DNA of 64,000 bases. Source: Larix kaempferi (Eukaryota; Streptophyta; Pinopsida; Pinales; Pinaceae). The stretch covers positions 14,717,001 to 14,781,000 of the forward strand of contig BSBM01000994.1 in assembly GCA_027924585.1 (NCBI GenBank), given 5' to 3'. The first letter of the stretch is position 1, and every line of letters starts with the position of its first letter. This document shows, one piece after another, positions 12,008 through 24,004 of the stretch. The position numbers were made by a program, and so were the translations under genes. Below the pieces are notes generated by a model. It was not told where the DNA came from, did no database searches, and saw only the letters and a program-made list of their open reading frames with translations.

Positions 12008-13550
12008 TCATGTACCTCTTGTCTGAGATGATGCATCTGTAGAAGTTCGAGCTACATAAAGAACTTTTTGTTTTTCATACTTGGTCTGGTAAATCTTCTT
12101 TTGTTTATGCCATTTATATGCATGCTTGGAGATTCGTGTCCTTTGAACTTTAAGCTTCTTGTTCTTTTCTGTTAACTTTTCATTCCTCAGTTCTAATTCT
12201 CTTACTTCCATTTTCAACTTCTTAATCTTTTTACTGATTTTGGAAGTTTTCTTCTTTTCCATCTTCATTGAAGGCTGCTCAGAATTAGTATCCATATCCA
12301 ATTCTTCATTCTCTTGCACTGAATCTCCCTTCTTTTCTTTTTCTATAGTTTGTTGCTCCAAGAAAGGAGAAGCTTGATCATCTTAAATTTCCTGTCCTGG
12401 ATGCTTTTTCTCTTCTTTTTCTTGTTGATCAAAGAAAAGATTAATTTTTTTAGTCTGCTTTATCACTTCATCTGAAATATTTTTAGTTTCTTGGGTATTT
12501 TTTTCTTCATGGACTTGCCCTATCTCACCTGTTGGATCTTCTTCTTGACTTTCCAAGGATTGTATGTATTCATACTATTTTTTCTGGCTTTCATCATCCT
12601 CTTCTAGTGCTGACTTATTTCGAGCTTGCTGATGTTTCATTGGCTTCTTCTCATGAGTGGTGAAGATTTGATCTTGCTTTTGGAACTTTCTTTCTTCTTT
12701 CATCATGCTCCTGGTTTGTATTCTTCTCTGAGGCTGTTTTGGGCTTGCTGCCTTAGAGTTATCTTCATCATCTGTGATCATCGACACATTTTCTTTCTTT
12801 TTCCCTTTAAGCATTTTTGAGCTTGTTACTTCAGGGTTCTGTTCTTCATCCTTGGGGTCTGTTATCATCAACAATTTGTCTTCTTTCAACCTTTCTTCAG
12901 GCAGCTCTTCTAGCTCTTCAAATTGATTATGAATTATAAATTCTTGCCATGTCAACTTTTGCTTCTGTAACTCATATGTGATGATTATTTTGATGAGCCC
13001 ACAATGGAAAAGGCTTGTTAGCTTGTCTTTTTCACATTTTTGAACATCCTTAGCCATCTTGGAAAGGCTTTGTAATAAAAAATGGGGCATGTTAATCTCA
13101 CAATCACCCCTCAGGTGCTGCAACATCTTGATCTGATAAAGATATACAATGCTAAATCTCCCTTCACAGGTGATGAATCTTTGTATGATATATATTATTT
13201 CATCCTAGGGATGAACCAACCAACTCCTTGGTACTCCCTTCTTCCATTCCATTGATCCTGCCCTTGACCTACATAGAAAGGGTGTCCATGCCTTCTCCTT
13301 GAATTGTTTTGTTTTAAAGAATCTTTCCCCCTGATGTGGTAAGCCAATGATCTGTGCCAAAATATCTTCAGACAGTCTAAAACTCAAATTTTCTACTATA
13401 GCCCTCTCTCCATCCAATGAGCCAGCAAAGGCTAGGCTAACATTATCATTATGCCCATCAAACGTTTCAAAAAAAAGACACCCATTGTTTCTTCTCGAAA
13501 ATTTCCATGCATCTTTCATGAATGGTAGTGGAATTGAATTTCTAGTCTAG
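12008..13550 (-). pseudogene. Extra sense ORF downstream of integrase (three stops)
   Basis: One continuous reading frame from about 13550 to 12008 is broken only by TAG at 13205-13207, TAG at 12575-12577 and TAA at 12383-12385. The N-terminal part has a folded-domain look (LSFRLSEDILAQIIGLPHQG, then FITCEGRFSIVYLYQIKML and INMPHFLLQSLSKMA). The middle is charged and low in complexity. The C-terminal part (about 12050-12330) is Lys/Glu-rich and predicted by eye to be coiled-coil. It lies between integrase and the polypurine tract in the same orientation as pol, the position of env-like or additional ORFs in Athila/Tat elements. No signal peptide or transmembrane helix is evident, so an envelope role is not supported. 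I recall similar proteins in other plant repeats but cannot name the family. Confidence 0.65.
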
Positions 13551-15176
13551 ACACCATTTTGAAAATTTAACAGGAAAAATCCTTTTTTTTATGAAATGGA
13601 AGATTTCAAATAAGACTTAACCCTAGCTTGCAATTCCAAGTTCAAATTTTAAACTCTGTAAAATTTCTCTTTTCTTCAATCGTTCTTTTGAAAGTTTGAA
13701 TTGCTAGCAAAAACCAGGGTTTCAAGCTTACCTAGCCTGCATGGTTCCTCGATTTGCACATTCTGAATGAAATACGCATCATCATATCTGTATTTCTTCT
13801 TCTGTAATTCCCATGGTGTTTCTTTTCATCACTCCAAATAAAAATTCGTGCCGAGGATTTAAAAAAAAGAATAAATGCTTCGAGTTTCTGAGTTGAGAGA
13901 CTACACTTTCCTCCACTGTAATACAACAAGTGTTTCCTCCTTAGATTAATAAAAATATGTCAACTCTTTTAATCAGCATGGATGCGAGGTTTGGGAAAGA
14001 GAAAGTCAGTTGGACAACCATTGATATATGAAATATCACTTCAAATTTTGAATTTGTAGATTGTGCTTCCCTATACATGGGTGAAATTTGTGGGAGGTAA
14101 TATCAATGATTCCCTCCTCTTATGCAATGATGTTTTGAACAGCCCACTTAATCCCCGTGTATTTGTCACTTCACCCATGTTCCATGACCCCTTTCATATA
14201 CTCACTTTCTTTTTAACTTAATGCATATTATGCAATAATGTCTTCATCTTAGAGTATATGAAAGAAAACATGAAAATATTCAAATTCCCTTGGTAAACAA
14301 AACATATATTTTTTTCTTTGCTTTATGTTGAAAAGATCAGCCTATAGAATGCAGTCTAGGTTTTGATCAGTCAAAAATAGCTTCTAAGATTGATCCTGGA
14401 TACCATTTTGACACCTAGGGTAAGATAATGAGAAGTGAATGGGCTACTGGCAAGGATTGTGAAGGTGATAGAGTAGACAGTCAAGTTGATGAGGATAGGT
14501 AGGTATTTTTTCGTCATTACTTAAAAATAAAGAATCATGCAAACTTTTAAAGCATAAAAATTAAAATTCTTACAGACTTTGTTTGATATTCCATTGTGCT
14601 TTTCTTACTACTTGATGTAGCTGGTCTGCTTGTCTATTGAAAAGAGAATTTGCATGTTCTTGGTCCACACATGTCCTTCCGATGTATTCTATTAAAAACT
14701 GTCTACTATCTCAGGTTCCTGTGCAAACAAATTCCAATAAAATGTACTTCTTTTCAGGTCCCTTCTGCTGACTTTTGATGTTTTGTCTAAGATTCCTTCT
14801 GTAAGACTAGAGCTCATGTCCCTCTGGCAGGCTTGAGATCTGTGAAATAAAACATCATATTGGAATTAAATTCTAGCATTTGAAGAACGCTTGGAGGGTT
14901 TTTTTCTTTTTGTTTTTTAAAAAAAATAGAAAGCATGAAATGCTTATCCCCCCAGGCCTATTTATGAACTTGTCCTCAAGTCAAACAAAAAGTTTTATTT
15001 TACTGATAACCATGAAAGAAATGGTGCTGAAAAGTAAAAATGTTTTTGTGAATTTTCAATGGCCAAGTCAACTTGGTTTTCCAAGGAAAATTCGAGTTTA
15101 TGTTGTCCCAGTTGCCTGGTTTTCACAACTAAACGCCCTCTTTTTTTTTTGTCTGTGTATTTTTTTTTTTATCGAA
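13551..15176. other. Non-coding spacer between integrase and the extra ORF
   Basis: AT-rich sequence inside the Ty3/gypsy element with homopolymer T runs (for example near 15140-15170). It has no open frame with recognisable motifs on the element's coding strand. Confidence 0.5.
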
Positions 15177-16625
15177 TCAGAAAATGGCTAAGAAGAAAGT
15201 GAAGGAGAAACACCAGTGTGTTTGTCTAGCACTTTCATCTCCCTTTTCTATGAAATCTTCTTTGCTGATAGGCTTGGTGTAGAGTTTTAGCCGATGGCCA
15301 TTGACCACAAATGTATGTGCTTCATCATCAATTGTTTGGAGTTTGACTGAGCCATTGTCATATACCTCTGCAATCGCATATGGACCAAGCCAATGAGTTG
15401 TAAACTTGGCTTTGAAGTCTTTGAACTTTGAATCAAACAATAAGGCCCAGTCACTGATGTGAAATTGTTTCTTTTTGATAAACTTGTCATGCCATTGGGC
15501 TCTTTGTTGCTGTACCAAGATATTGTGTTCTACTGCTGCCTGTCGCATCTCATCTAATTGATTCAATTGAAGTATCCTTTCTTGCTGTGCTTCAGAAAGA
15601 TTCATCCCCAAATCTGCTACTAACGTAAAGGTATGAATTTGAAATTCTATTGGCAACAGGACCTGCTTACCATAAACTAATTGATAGGGTGAAAAACCAG
15701 TACTGTTTTTCCAAGTGATTCGATATGCCCGTAAAGCTTCAGTAAGCTTAGCTGACCAATCCTTTCTATGCATCTGGACAGTTTTGGTAATGATTCCTTC
15801 AAAAGTTTTGTTTGTAGACTCCACTTGGACATTGGCTTGTGGATGGTAAGGTGTAGATTTTCTGTGTGTAATTTTGTATTTGGCTACTATCTCCTGCACC
15901 AGTTTAGAAGTAAACTGTGCACCCTGATCGGTGACAATCTCTCTAGGAACCCCAAATCTGACAAATATCTCTTCAAAAAGAAAGTTTACCACTGTTTGTT
16001 CCTTGGCTCTTGGTAATGGTTTGGCTTCTACCCACTTTGTAACATAGTCAGTACATACTAAAATGTACTTCTTTCCTTGTGATGGTGGATTGATTGGACC
16101 AATGAAGTCAAGAGCCCATTTTTCGATTGGTTCTATGAGGATTTGTGGCTGGAGTGGCATTTCATCAGATCGTACTGGCCGTCCCATCCGCTGACAAGTA
16201 TCACAGCTCCTAACATACTTCTTAGCATCCTTGAAAATATAAGGCCAGTAATACCCCAAATTGAGTATCTTGTATGCCATTCTTTTCTCTGCAAAATGGC
16301 CACCACACGGTTCATCATGACATGCTTTCAAAATATCTAAAACTTCATCTTGTCGCACATATCTCCTAATAATTAGATCATATCCTGTGTAAAAGAGATC
16401 GCGATTGACCCATATGTGTCTAGGACTTTGTTTAATAATCCTTTTCTTTTCTTTGGATGACATAGATGGAGGTATCTGTCCTGATGATAAATAGTTGGCG
16501 ATATCAGCATACCAAGGAGTGATAATAGAAATTGCAAACAAGTGTTCATCAGGGAAACTATCTAAAATAGGAACAACCTCACCGGAATTGTGTAAGCGAG
16601 ACAGGAAATCTGCCACTTGATTTTC
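15177..16625 (-). pseudogene. Ty3/gypsy integrase region (end of pol)
   Basis: 479 codons are open on the minus strand, in frame with the RNase H part upstream across a TGA at 16626-16628. Integrase joins element cDNA to the host chromosome. An H2C2 zinc-binding module is visible (H..GGH...YYWP...C..CQ, about residues 99-143), then the DDE core (DFIGP, TDYVTKWVEA, a second Asp in IVTDQGAQF, and the Glu region in HPQANVQVES, where the usual G before Q is altered). A GPY-type C-terminal domain follows (HWLGPYAIAEVYDNGSV) with no chromodomain. Catalytic positions appear present but the pol frame upstream is broken. The region ends with a stop at 15177. Confidence 0.9.
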
Positions 16626-17815
16626 TCATCCAGGCCGATCTAAAACAGTGATATGTAACTCCTGCATTAATAGTAACCATTTGGTTATCCTGCCATTAGT
16701 AATAGACTTATTCATTAAATATCGTAAAGCAGAATGATCTGTGTGGACAAAAATTTCGTAGCCAGTAATGTAATGACGGAATTTGTTCAGAGCATGAACT
16801 ACTACCAACATCTCCTTTTCAGTTACTGTATAATTCAATTCTGCAGGTGTTAGATTTTTGCTGATAAAATAAATAACATAAGTCATGGTCTTCTCTTTTT
16901 GTCCCAAAGAGGCCCCTATTGCAATATCAGATGCATCGGTAGAAATATGGAAGGGAAGTGTCCAATTTGGTCCCCTTAGAATGGGAGCAGTTGAGAGCTT
17001 CTCTTTAAGTGTCTGAAATGCAGATTGACAGTTAGTATCCCATTTGAAATGGACATCCTTTGAAAGTAATTTAAACAATTGCAGAGCTATTTTATTGAAA
17101 TTTTCAATAAATCTACGATAATAGCCTGCATACCCTAGAAAGCTTCTCACGTCTGTTTGTGTGGTTGGTTCAGATAGATTTACAATAATGTGAATTTTGG
17201 CAGGATCTACTTTTATTCCAGATGAAGAAATGTGATGTCCTAAAACTATCCCTTCAGTCATCATCATAAAACACTTTTGATTGCTAAGGGAAAGATTTGA
17301 TTCAACACACCTTTTTGAAATTTTCTCTAAGTTTGATAAGGAATCTTCGAAGGCATTTCCATGCACCGAAAAATCGTCGATATAGACCTTAACACATTCA
17401 TGAATTAGATCTACAAAAATGGCCAAGACTGCTCTCTGAAAGGTAGCTGGGGCGTTACATAAACGAAAAGGTAAAACCTTGTCGGCATATGTACCCCAAG
17501 GACATGTAAAAGTAGTTTTGTCCTGGTCTTCTTTTGCAATGCTAATTTGATTATACCCGCTAAAACCATCTAGAAATGAAAAATAATTCTTCCCAGCTAG
17601 GGCATCGAGCACTTGATCAATAAATGGCAATGGGAAATAATCTTTTAGTGTTTCCTTGTTTAACTCTCTTTAATCTACACATATCCGCCATTTGCCATTT
17701 TTATTAGGAACAACAACTAAGGGAGAAACCCAATGGCTATCAGAGATAGGGTAGATAAATCCTACCTTTAATAACTTCTACAGTTCTTCATTAACTATTT
17801 CTTTTAGTATGGGGT
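16626..17815 (-). pseudogene. Ty3/gypsy reverse transcriptase and RNase H region
   Basis: The longest open segment (16626-17630) covers most of reverse transcriptase and RNase H. It shows [29 protein letters not shown] and the catalytic YIDD box at about 17373-17384. An HISTDASD...[20 protein letters not shown] RNase H signature ends in [10 protein letters not shown]. Upstream the frame continues through a TAA at 17670-17672 (in the VDYREL motif) and a TAG at 17778-17780, and it ends at the TGA at 16626-16628 before integrase. These stops show the copy cannot make a full polyprotein. In the family this enzyme copies element RNA to DNA in cytoplasmic particles. Confidence 0.9.
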
Positions 17816-18202
17816 TCATTCTACATTGAGGTTGTCTAAGAGGTCTAATTTTTCATCTATATAAATGTGGTGAGTGCATGTTTCGTGATGAATGCCTGGC
17901 ATGTCAGTGTATTCCCAAGCAAGTGTATGAGAATATTTATTCAGTAAGGAAATCAACTGGTCTTCCTGTGATGTGGTAAGATGTGCACTGATATGCAAGT
18001 GTTTTCCTGGACTGATTTCAACTGTTTTGCTTTGGACATCAGTGATCGAATGAACATTAAAAATATCATGAAGTGCTAATGCTAAAGAATGTACTGTGCA
18101 ATTTTCCTGAAAATTCTGTCCCAGAACCTGATCTGTGATAGCATACTGTATGTCTCTTAATTCCTCAGAAATATCAGGTTCAGCAATGAAGTAATCTAGC
18201 AA
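17816..18202 (-). pseudogene. Ty3/gypsy linker between protease and reverse transcriptase
   Basis: 128 codons on the minus strand contain the TSQEDQLISLLNKYSHTLAW and HHETCTHHIYID segments that precede the reverse transcriptase fingers in Athila/Tat polyproteins. The following IRPLRQPQCRMNP motif is in another frame, so a frameshift lies near 17850. Not functional by itself. Confidence 0.7.
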
Positions 18203-18388
18203 ATCCTCATTGTTTTCTTCTTGAAAATCAAAGAACTGATTGATACTGAGGACAGGCTGAATGATTTCTTCTTCCTGTTCTTTGGTTTCATTAATCCATG
18301 ATAACTGATCCGATACAGGAGGTCGCTAGGGAGAAGGATAAAGTGTGATTTGTTTTCTCTCTGTCCCATGTGAAATGAGCATGCTTCC

Positions 18389-18709
18389 TTACCTACACCC
18401 TATAAAAGCATCAGCTGTTGCCAACCAGGGTCGGCCAAGAATCAATGGATGCCCTCCTAAATTAGACTTTGGTTGCAGCACTATGAAATATAGAGGATAC
18501 TCCCAGGAATCTAAAGAAACGATGATATCTTCTAAGATCCCTTTAGGTGTGATTTTAGACCTGTCAACTAGTTCTAAAACTGTAGTGGCTGGTTTGATAT
18601 TTTTCAAGTGTAGATGTTCCATTGTTTCTAGTGTCATGACATTGATAGTAGCACCTAAGTCAATAAGTGTTTTTGGAATTGAAAAATGGTTGACAGTTAT
18701 TGTGACCAT
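18389..18709 (-). pseudogene. Ty3/gypsy aspartic protease region
   Basis: 106 codons with the retropepsin-like active site LIDLGATINVM and the downstream ILGRPWLATADA flap/hydrophobic motif. The Asp-Leu-Gly form of the active site is typical of Athila/Tat elements rather than the Asp-Ser-Gly of most others. The protein cleaves Gag and Pol in family members. The frame is separated from the reverse transcriptase linker by further disruptions between 18203 and 18388. Confidence 0.8.
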
Positions 18710-19222
18710 TGGGATTCCTGGATCAACGTATTTTTCAATAAAACAATGTTAGACATTAGTCCTGCTAATTTGCCTACCACATGAATTATTGGTGGATCCC
18801 TCCTTCTCTTATTGAGACATAATTTCCTAACTATTTTCGTAGAGATTGGAATATCCTTTATAGCTTGCATTAGGGGAATTTTGACACATACGTTGGTTAA
18901 CTCATTCAAAACATCAAAATCAAGTAGGAAAACTGAAAGTTTTTCCTTAACCAACCTCTCTGGAAAGGGAGGTAGGTGAGGGTACTAATGTTTTCCCTTT
19001 TTTACTGTGATTTTCTGACTGTGGCGTTTCGATATTTGATTTTTTTGAAGTTTTCTCCTTTTCTGTTTGTTCTTCTAAAATAACAGGAGATTCTTTTTGT
19101 AAAGTTTTTCCAGATCTTAAGTTGATATTTTGAAGTGGGAGGATTGAGTAGGGGAGTGCCATTCCTTCATCAACATTGTACATGGGTTTATCCATTTTAT
19201 TATTTGGATCTGGTATCCAAAA
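18697..19222 (-). pseudogene. C-terminal remnant of Ty3/gypsy gag
   Basis: Two overlapping frames carry the region that normally links gag to protease (NINLRSGKTLQKE, then PPFPERLVKEKL and IPLMQAIKDIP...). In related elements several hundred Gag residues, including the capsid domain, precede this point. Here the open frame runs straight into the 5' LTR at 19223. The PBS, leader and gag N-terminus are therefore missing. A frameshift lies near 18950. Confidence 0.7.
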
Positions 19223-20501
19223 TGTTGGGTTCCAATCCACTAGTGTAAATTAGACCTTAATTTTATGTCAATCCGGAGTTTGTAAGACTTAGAGGCATAT
19301 CCCAAATATAGAGACTCGGAGCTAGACTTAACTAGAAATTCAGTTTACTTGTGAAATCAATCTATTGAATGCTATAATGCTGTAACTTTGAAATGCAAAA
19401 CCTCCCTTACAGAAGCAACTTCATTCGATCTCTTAGTTTAACCAACAATTCATATATGAAATATCCTAAGATTAAAATGTTGAACCTAAATCTTAAAAAT
19501 GAATCACAATACAATGTCTAATATCTCACTGTTCAAAGCAGACAATCATTGATTTCCTTTACAAGAAGACAATTCGCAATGTGTAACTATCTTCAGCAGT
19601 GCGATATCAAATAAGTAATGCAATTGACATCATTTCTACAGCGTTTAACCATTTAGATAAAAGATCTCATAACCCTATTCATATAATCTAACTCGTTCTG
19701 CAATGTATGAGTAATCAAATAAAACAAATCGACTTCTACAGGTTTCAACTAAAACATACCACATGCAACGATGCAGAGATATGTGTGCAGGCTTGACAAA
19801 GGGGGCCCTCCAATGCTTTTCTTACACACTCAAAGAAAATCACAGGACTCTAAAGCTCAATCGCATTCACCATATAGAAATAGACATACACAGTAATTTA
19901 TCGAATACTCCAGTCTTTATTTCCAAATCATACGTCTATTATCCGAGAGGTTTTCCTCTTTCAAAACAAATAGTTATATCCCTCGTTTATGAACTGAAAT
20001 GCTATATCTATGGAAAATGAATAATGACATCAGAAATAACAATCTCCCTATATTCGAAATCGCCCATCATCTCCAAGAAAATAGGTTAGATCGCTAGAAA
20101 ATCGAACTGCCCTGTTTTTATGCTAGATGACTGCACAGGTGGTCATCGTTGACTAGCATTGACTCGACACCTGTGAGAAACATACCACAAGTTTGTTAGA
20201 AGTTTAACCATCCTTGGACATCGAGGATCTTCTTCCACTCTTCAGTTTGTGCCCAGCTAGCCTGCAAATATCCAACCTGGGAGAAATTACGGGAAGTTAG
20301 CACATTCTGTAATTTTGAATAAAATCTTAATTTAAATGCCTTAAAAATATCATAATTCAACTTATTAAGAAGCAACGACATTTATACCTTTGACCAAAGT
20401 TTTGTGGATAAAATTAAGGTTTTATGGATCGAGTATGAAGGTTTATGGAGAAAACTGGAAGGTATTTAGATGGCAAAATAGGTGAAAAATGGTGCCCAAC
20501 A
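19223..20501 (-). repeat. 5' LTR of the Ty3/gypsy element
   Basis: 1,279 bp, highly similar to 10590-11892, with TGTTGGG and CCCAACA ends. The internal side meets gag-tail sequence directly. The adjacent minus-strand bases (TTTTGGATACCAGATCC) do not match the initiator-Met tRNA primer site. Confidence 0.92.
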
Positions 20502-21427
20502 ACTACCCAACATAGTAGCCATATCAACAAAGTGCAGAGCCAAAACGAGGAACAAGTCGAATATAGGAGTGCCTGGCAAAAGCCCCAAATCATTTTCTCC
20601 AAACCCTCGTGACAAGCTGTCATCCATATTCATTTAAAGTGCATTAAATGGTACACCAAACTCACCCTAGTGGAGGTGCAATTTATTCGTAACAAGCCTA
20701 TAGTGCAGTCGTGGAGTCAACTCTGTTTGAAATTACAAGGGCTCGAATTTTGCACTAAGTCCATACGCAAAGTTTATGAAACAACCCACCTTTGTTATAT
20801 TACAATAAGCTTCTAGTCATGAACCTTACAATGGGTAACCTTTGTGTTGTGAACTCCCATGGTAGTGGGATAACTACCTTTCTTTCATACCTTAACAATT
20901 ATATGGTGAGTTGGTACCAATAGTAAACTGGGCGCCACACCTTAGGGATAATACTCACCAATTGATTACACCTGTAAACACAAAGGCAAAGTAGGACATT
21001 AGCAAAATGCTAAGTTAGTCCGGCAACCATCACTATTACCCATACCTCCTGGCAACTCTGCCGAGGTATGTAATTACCTGTCCGGGAGTATTATAGAATC
21101 CCCATATGAAAAACATACCGACATCAAAGGAGCTCATCAACTGAAGGTGTCATTAGACATTTATAATTAAAATCACATTATTCTTCAAACAACATTTACA
21201 ACTGCAATAAAAACATGATCTCATTGATTTTCACACTGCTTCCACAATTCTAAACATACAGACCAATCAGATCATGTAAAACAGAAGTATTAGGATTACA
21301 TTTGTTTCATGCCAGAGTGGATGTTTTAATGACTTTAGATTTAATGTATGAGTCTTTTACTGTAAATTGATGAATATTGTAGGCAAGAAAAGTTTTAAAT
21401 TTTTGCTATTTTTTTGGGGATATTACA
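20502..21427. mobile_element. Right part of the ~4-kb solo LTR
   Basis: Continuation of the LTR that begins at 7496. It ends in GGGGATATTACA and is followed by the CTTAT target-site duplication at 21428-21432. No coding region is supported. Confidence 0.68.
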
Positions 21428-21432
21428 CTTAT

Positions 21433-22117
21433 CATGGTAGAAACTCTTTATTGATAGATGAAATACTTATCATCATGGAAAAAATTCTATGTTGTTTATA
21501 GGTTCTAATTGACACTTTGTCGCAGCAACAATGTCAAATGTATGACCTCCTTAGTGTGAAATCATACCCACCTATATGATATTCTTTTCTGCCAAAGCCT
21601 ACACATGTGTGATTGTAGGTGACAACATCATCAGGATATGGTGGTTGTTTTACTCACAGTTCTGTTAGAAACAAAGAATTCCAAAGTCAACATTCTCCAC
21701 TATTGTAGAGTTCCAAGGAACCCCCAAAACCACCCACATATGTTTTATCCTTCTAAACATATGGATATTGAGTAAAAAGTTTGATTGATTTTCAATTTCA
21801 ACCTCCTTTTCATATGATCTATAAGAAAATATGTTGAAGATAGGACTCAGGAGGTGTGGCTATACGAAGAGCTCAAGAAGATAGTTTGAGATTGATCATT
21901 ATGTAATTTATTTGTATTTATTATACGCCTTATCACTTTGTTACTATTAACATTTTTCACTATTCAAGATTGTTACATTATAAGCGTTCAACTTATTCCT
22001 CATGTAACTTTTGAAGTGGAATTCCTTATAGTATTCTATATATTTTAAATGATACTTAGTAAATTTCAAATGATCTAATTAATCTCAAAGTTATACATAT
22101 ACAAAATGATGATCCTC
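21433..22117. other. Intergenic DNA, nothing recognised
   Basis: AT-rich sequence without supported genes or repeats. Confidence 0.5.
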
Positions 22118-22357
22118 TAAAATTTTCAGAGGACTTCCCACAACTTGAACTAGCCTAGATATATCTTAGCCCCATATCTATAATGTATCGAGAGGGATCA
22201 AATCCCTCGAGGTGCAAATATCTCCTCAATTTCTTTACTCTAAAATGGTGTTTTGCACTCTAAAAATGGTTTTCATCTCGATGGATTCGATCCCTCTACT
22301 ATACTTGATGAGAGATCTGAAGATATGGACCTAGGCTATTAAAATCAGGGAAAATTT
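22118..22357. repeat. Imperfect fold-back (inverted) repeat, MITE-like
   Basis: The left arm (about 22118-22218) and right arm (about 22269-22357) are imperfect reverse complements. Paired blocks include AAATTTTC, AGCCTAG with ATATCTT, and GAGGGATC(A/G)AATCC with TCGAG. A spacer of about 50 bp separates them. Within the left arm a smaller palindrome GAGGGATCAAATCCCTC is present. The structure resembles a decayed MITE or fold-back element, but no clear target-site duplication was found. Confidence 0.55.
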
Positions 22358-23330
22358 TAAGAACCCCCCCTAAATTTCTATGTATAATAAATGGGAAAAT
22401 CCCCATGATATATAGGAAAATATAAAGGCTATTTTATCAATGTTATATTATGTATATATAATTTTTTGGTGAATCTCTCATTGAATTATATAGTTTTTTA
22501 AATTATAGGTGAATATTTCACTAAATTATAAAACCTCATGAAGTCTTAGTGAATATTTTGGTAAGTTTATACTTGGTAAGTCAAGGCCCCCCGCATGCCC
22601 AATTACGCGACTATAAATGAAGTCCCATCGCCCAAGCATGATGCCCCAAACACCCACAAAAATGTTATTACCGCTTCGTCGATCATAAGCTTCACAATCT
22701 GAAACTTAGGATTTGAGGTGATGGGATTTAGAACTCTCCTAGATGCAAACGGGCCACTATAATACCTTATAGTGAATATCAACTTCCCTTCTCATGTGGA
22801 CATTAAGAAACTTGCAAAATGAGATTCAACCCATAAAATATGGGTGAATGTAACTTCGACTTCAATTTCCATGATTGATAGAAGGTGAAAGAATCCCTAG
22901 CAACTACCATTTCCGGAAATCAAGGGAAAATGGGAGGTGCCTAGCAATTTTTGTGGGCTAACAGAGGTTGAAATCCATTATTAGAAGGCCTAATTTTTTT
23001 TATATTGGATCCCCTTTTTAAATTCGATGGGGATAAGCTCATATTCATTAAAAAGAAGTAAATAAAATGTGGGCTAATCACACCTAACTACTGCTTAATA
23101 AAAAATTAGCCCATTGAAAAATTTAAAACCCCAAAATTTAGCCCATGGGATAAAATTAGCCCCTCTTAGCCCCTAAAATTTTCCATGATTAAAATAGTTT
23201 TCAAATTTAGGATTTTCATATGGTATCAAAACCCTAGGTTGAAACTCTAGGTACCTTTGAGGATTAACAGGATTAATAGAATAGGAAATCTACACCAATA
23301 TTTCAAATTTGTCATGAAATTAAAATTTTT
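22358..23330. other. Intergenic DNA, nothing recognised
   Basis: AT-rich; the phrase TTAGCCC recurs several times near 23090-23180. No gene is supported. Confidence 0.45.
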
Positions 23331-23790
23331 GAAGAAGAGCTTGTAGTGTGTGTTGTCCCACAACATTCGATAATGAACCTATTTAAAATACATTTCCATT
23401 AAAGAATTTCATCGACATGTAGTCATATTCTATACTACAAAGATATGACATAGGGTGATCGTGTTTAGTTCAGTGAAATGTCGATAAATATTGAATACAA
23501 TCTCTATATCACCTTGAGTTAGAACAACATTGTAATGTTATTGATTTTTCTTCATCTATCATAAGATTTAAAAATTTGAATAAGAACTTCTAGTGAGGGT
23601 TGTCCAACAACATCTAATAACCCATCGAAAATACATTTCCATCAAAGAATTTCGTCAATATCGAGTAATATTCTACACTACAGATATCTGACATAAGGTG
23701 ATCGAGCTGAGTTTAGTGAAATGTAGATAAACGATGAATACAATCACTATATTTCCTTCAGTTAGAACAACATTACAATGTTTATAATTT
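23331..23790. repeat. Tandem duplication, unit about 247 bp
   Basis: Two diverged copies are offset by 247 bp. Shared blocks include AATACATTTCCAT.AAAGAATTTC, GACATA.GGTGATCG and GTTAGAACAACATT. Divergence of more than 10% suggests an old duplication. No coding frame is conserved between the copies. Confidence 0.8.
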
Positions 23791-23889
23791 TTTTTCCCTT
23801 CAGATTTAGGGTAGATCATTTAGTTTTCCCTTGATGTTTTTCATGCTAGATTTTGTAATGTGATGTGGGTCTTCTCATAGCGTCAATCT

Positions 23890-24004
23890 GCATTTACCTT
23901 ATATATACATAGTTTGTATATGCAACACGTCTTGTATTTACCGAATATATATATATACCTTGGTATATACATAATGTGTATATGCAAGACATCTTGTATT
24001 TACC

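Larger units (their letters stand above)
10590..20501 (-). mobile_element. Ty3/gypsy (Athila/Tat-like) LTR retrotransposon, defective
   Basis: The element is bounded by two direct repeats (10590-11892 and 19223-20501) that start TGTTGGG and end CCCAACA. Flanking 5-mers AGTAC (10585-10589) and ACTAC (20502-20506) differ at one base and are probably a decayed target-site duplication. In minus-strand order it holds the C-terminal end of gag, protease, reverse transcriptase/RNase H, integrase, and an extra sense ORF before the 3' LTR. The DLGA protease motif, the NLRSGK gag tail, the lack of an obvious chromodomain and the extra ORF fit the OTA (Athila/Tat) branch. Pol carries several stops and at least one frameshift, so the copy is dead. 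It was inserted into the 4-kb LTR. Confidence 0.88.

Noticed and set aside
23300-23800. A CRISPR-like repeat arrangement
   Set aside because: Only two long diverged copies in tandem, no short repeat-spacer pattern, and the DNA is clearly plant nuclear.
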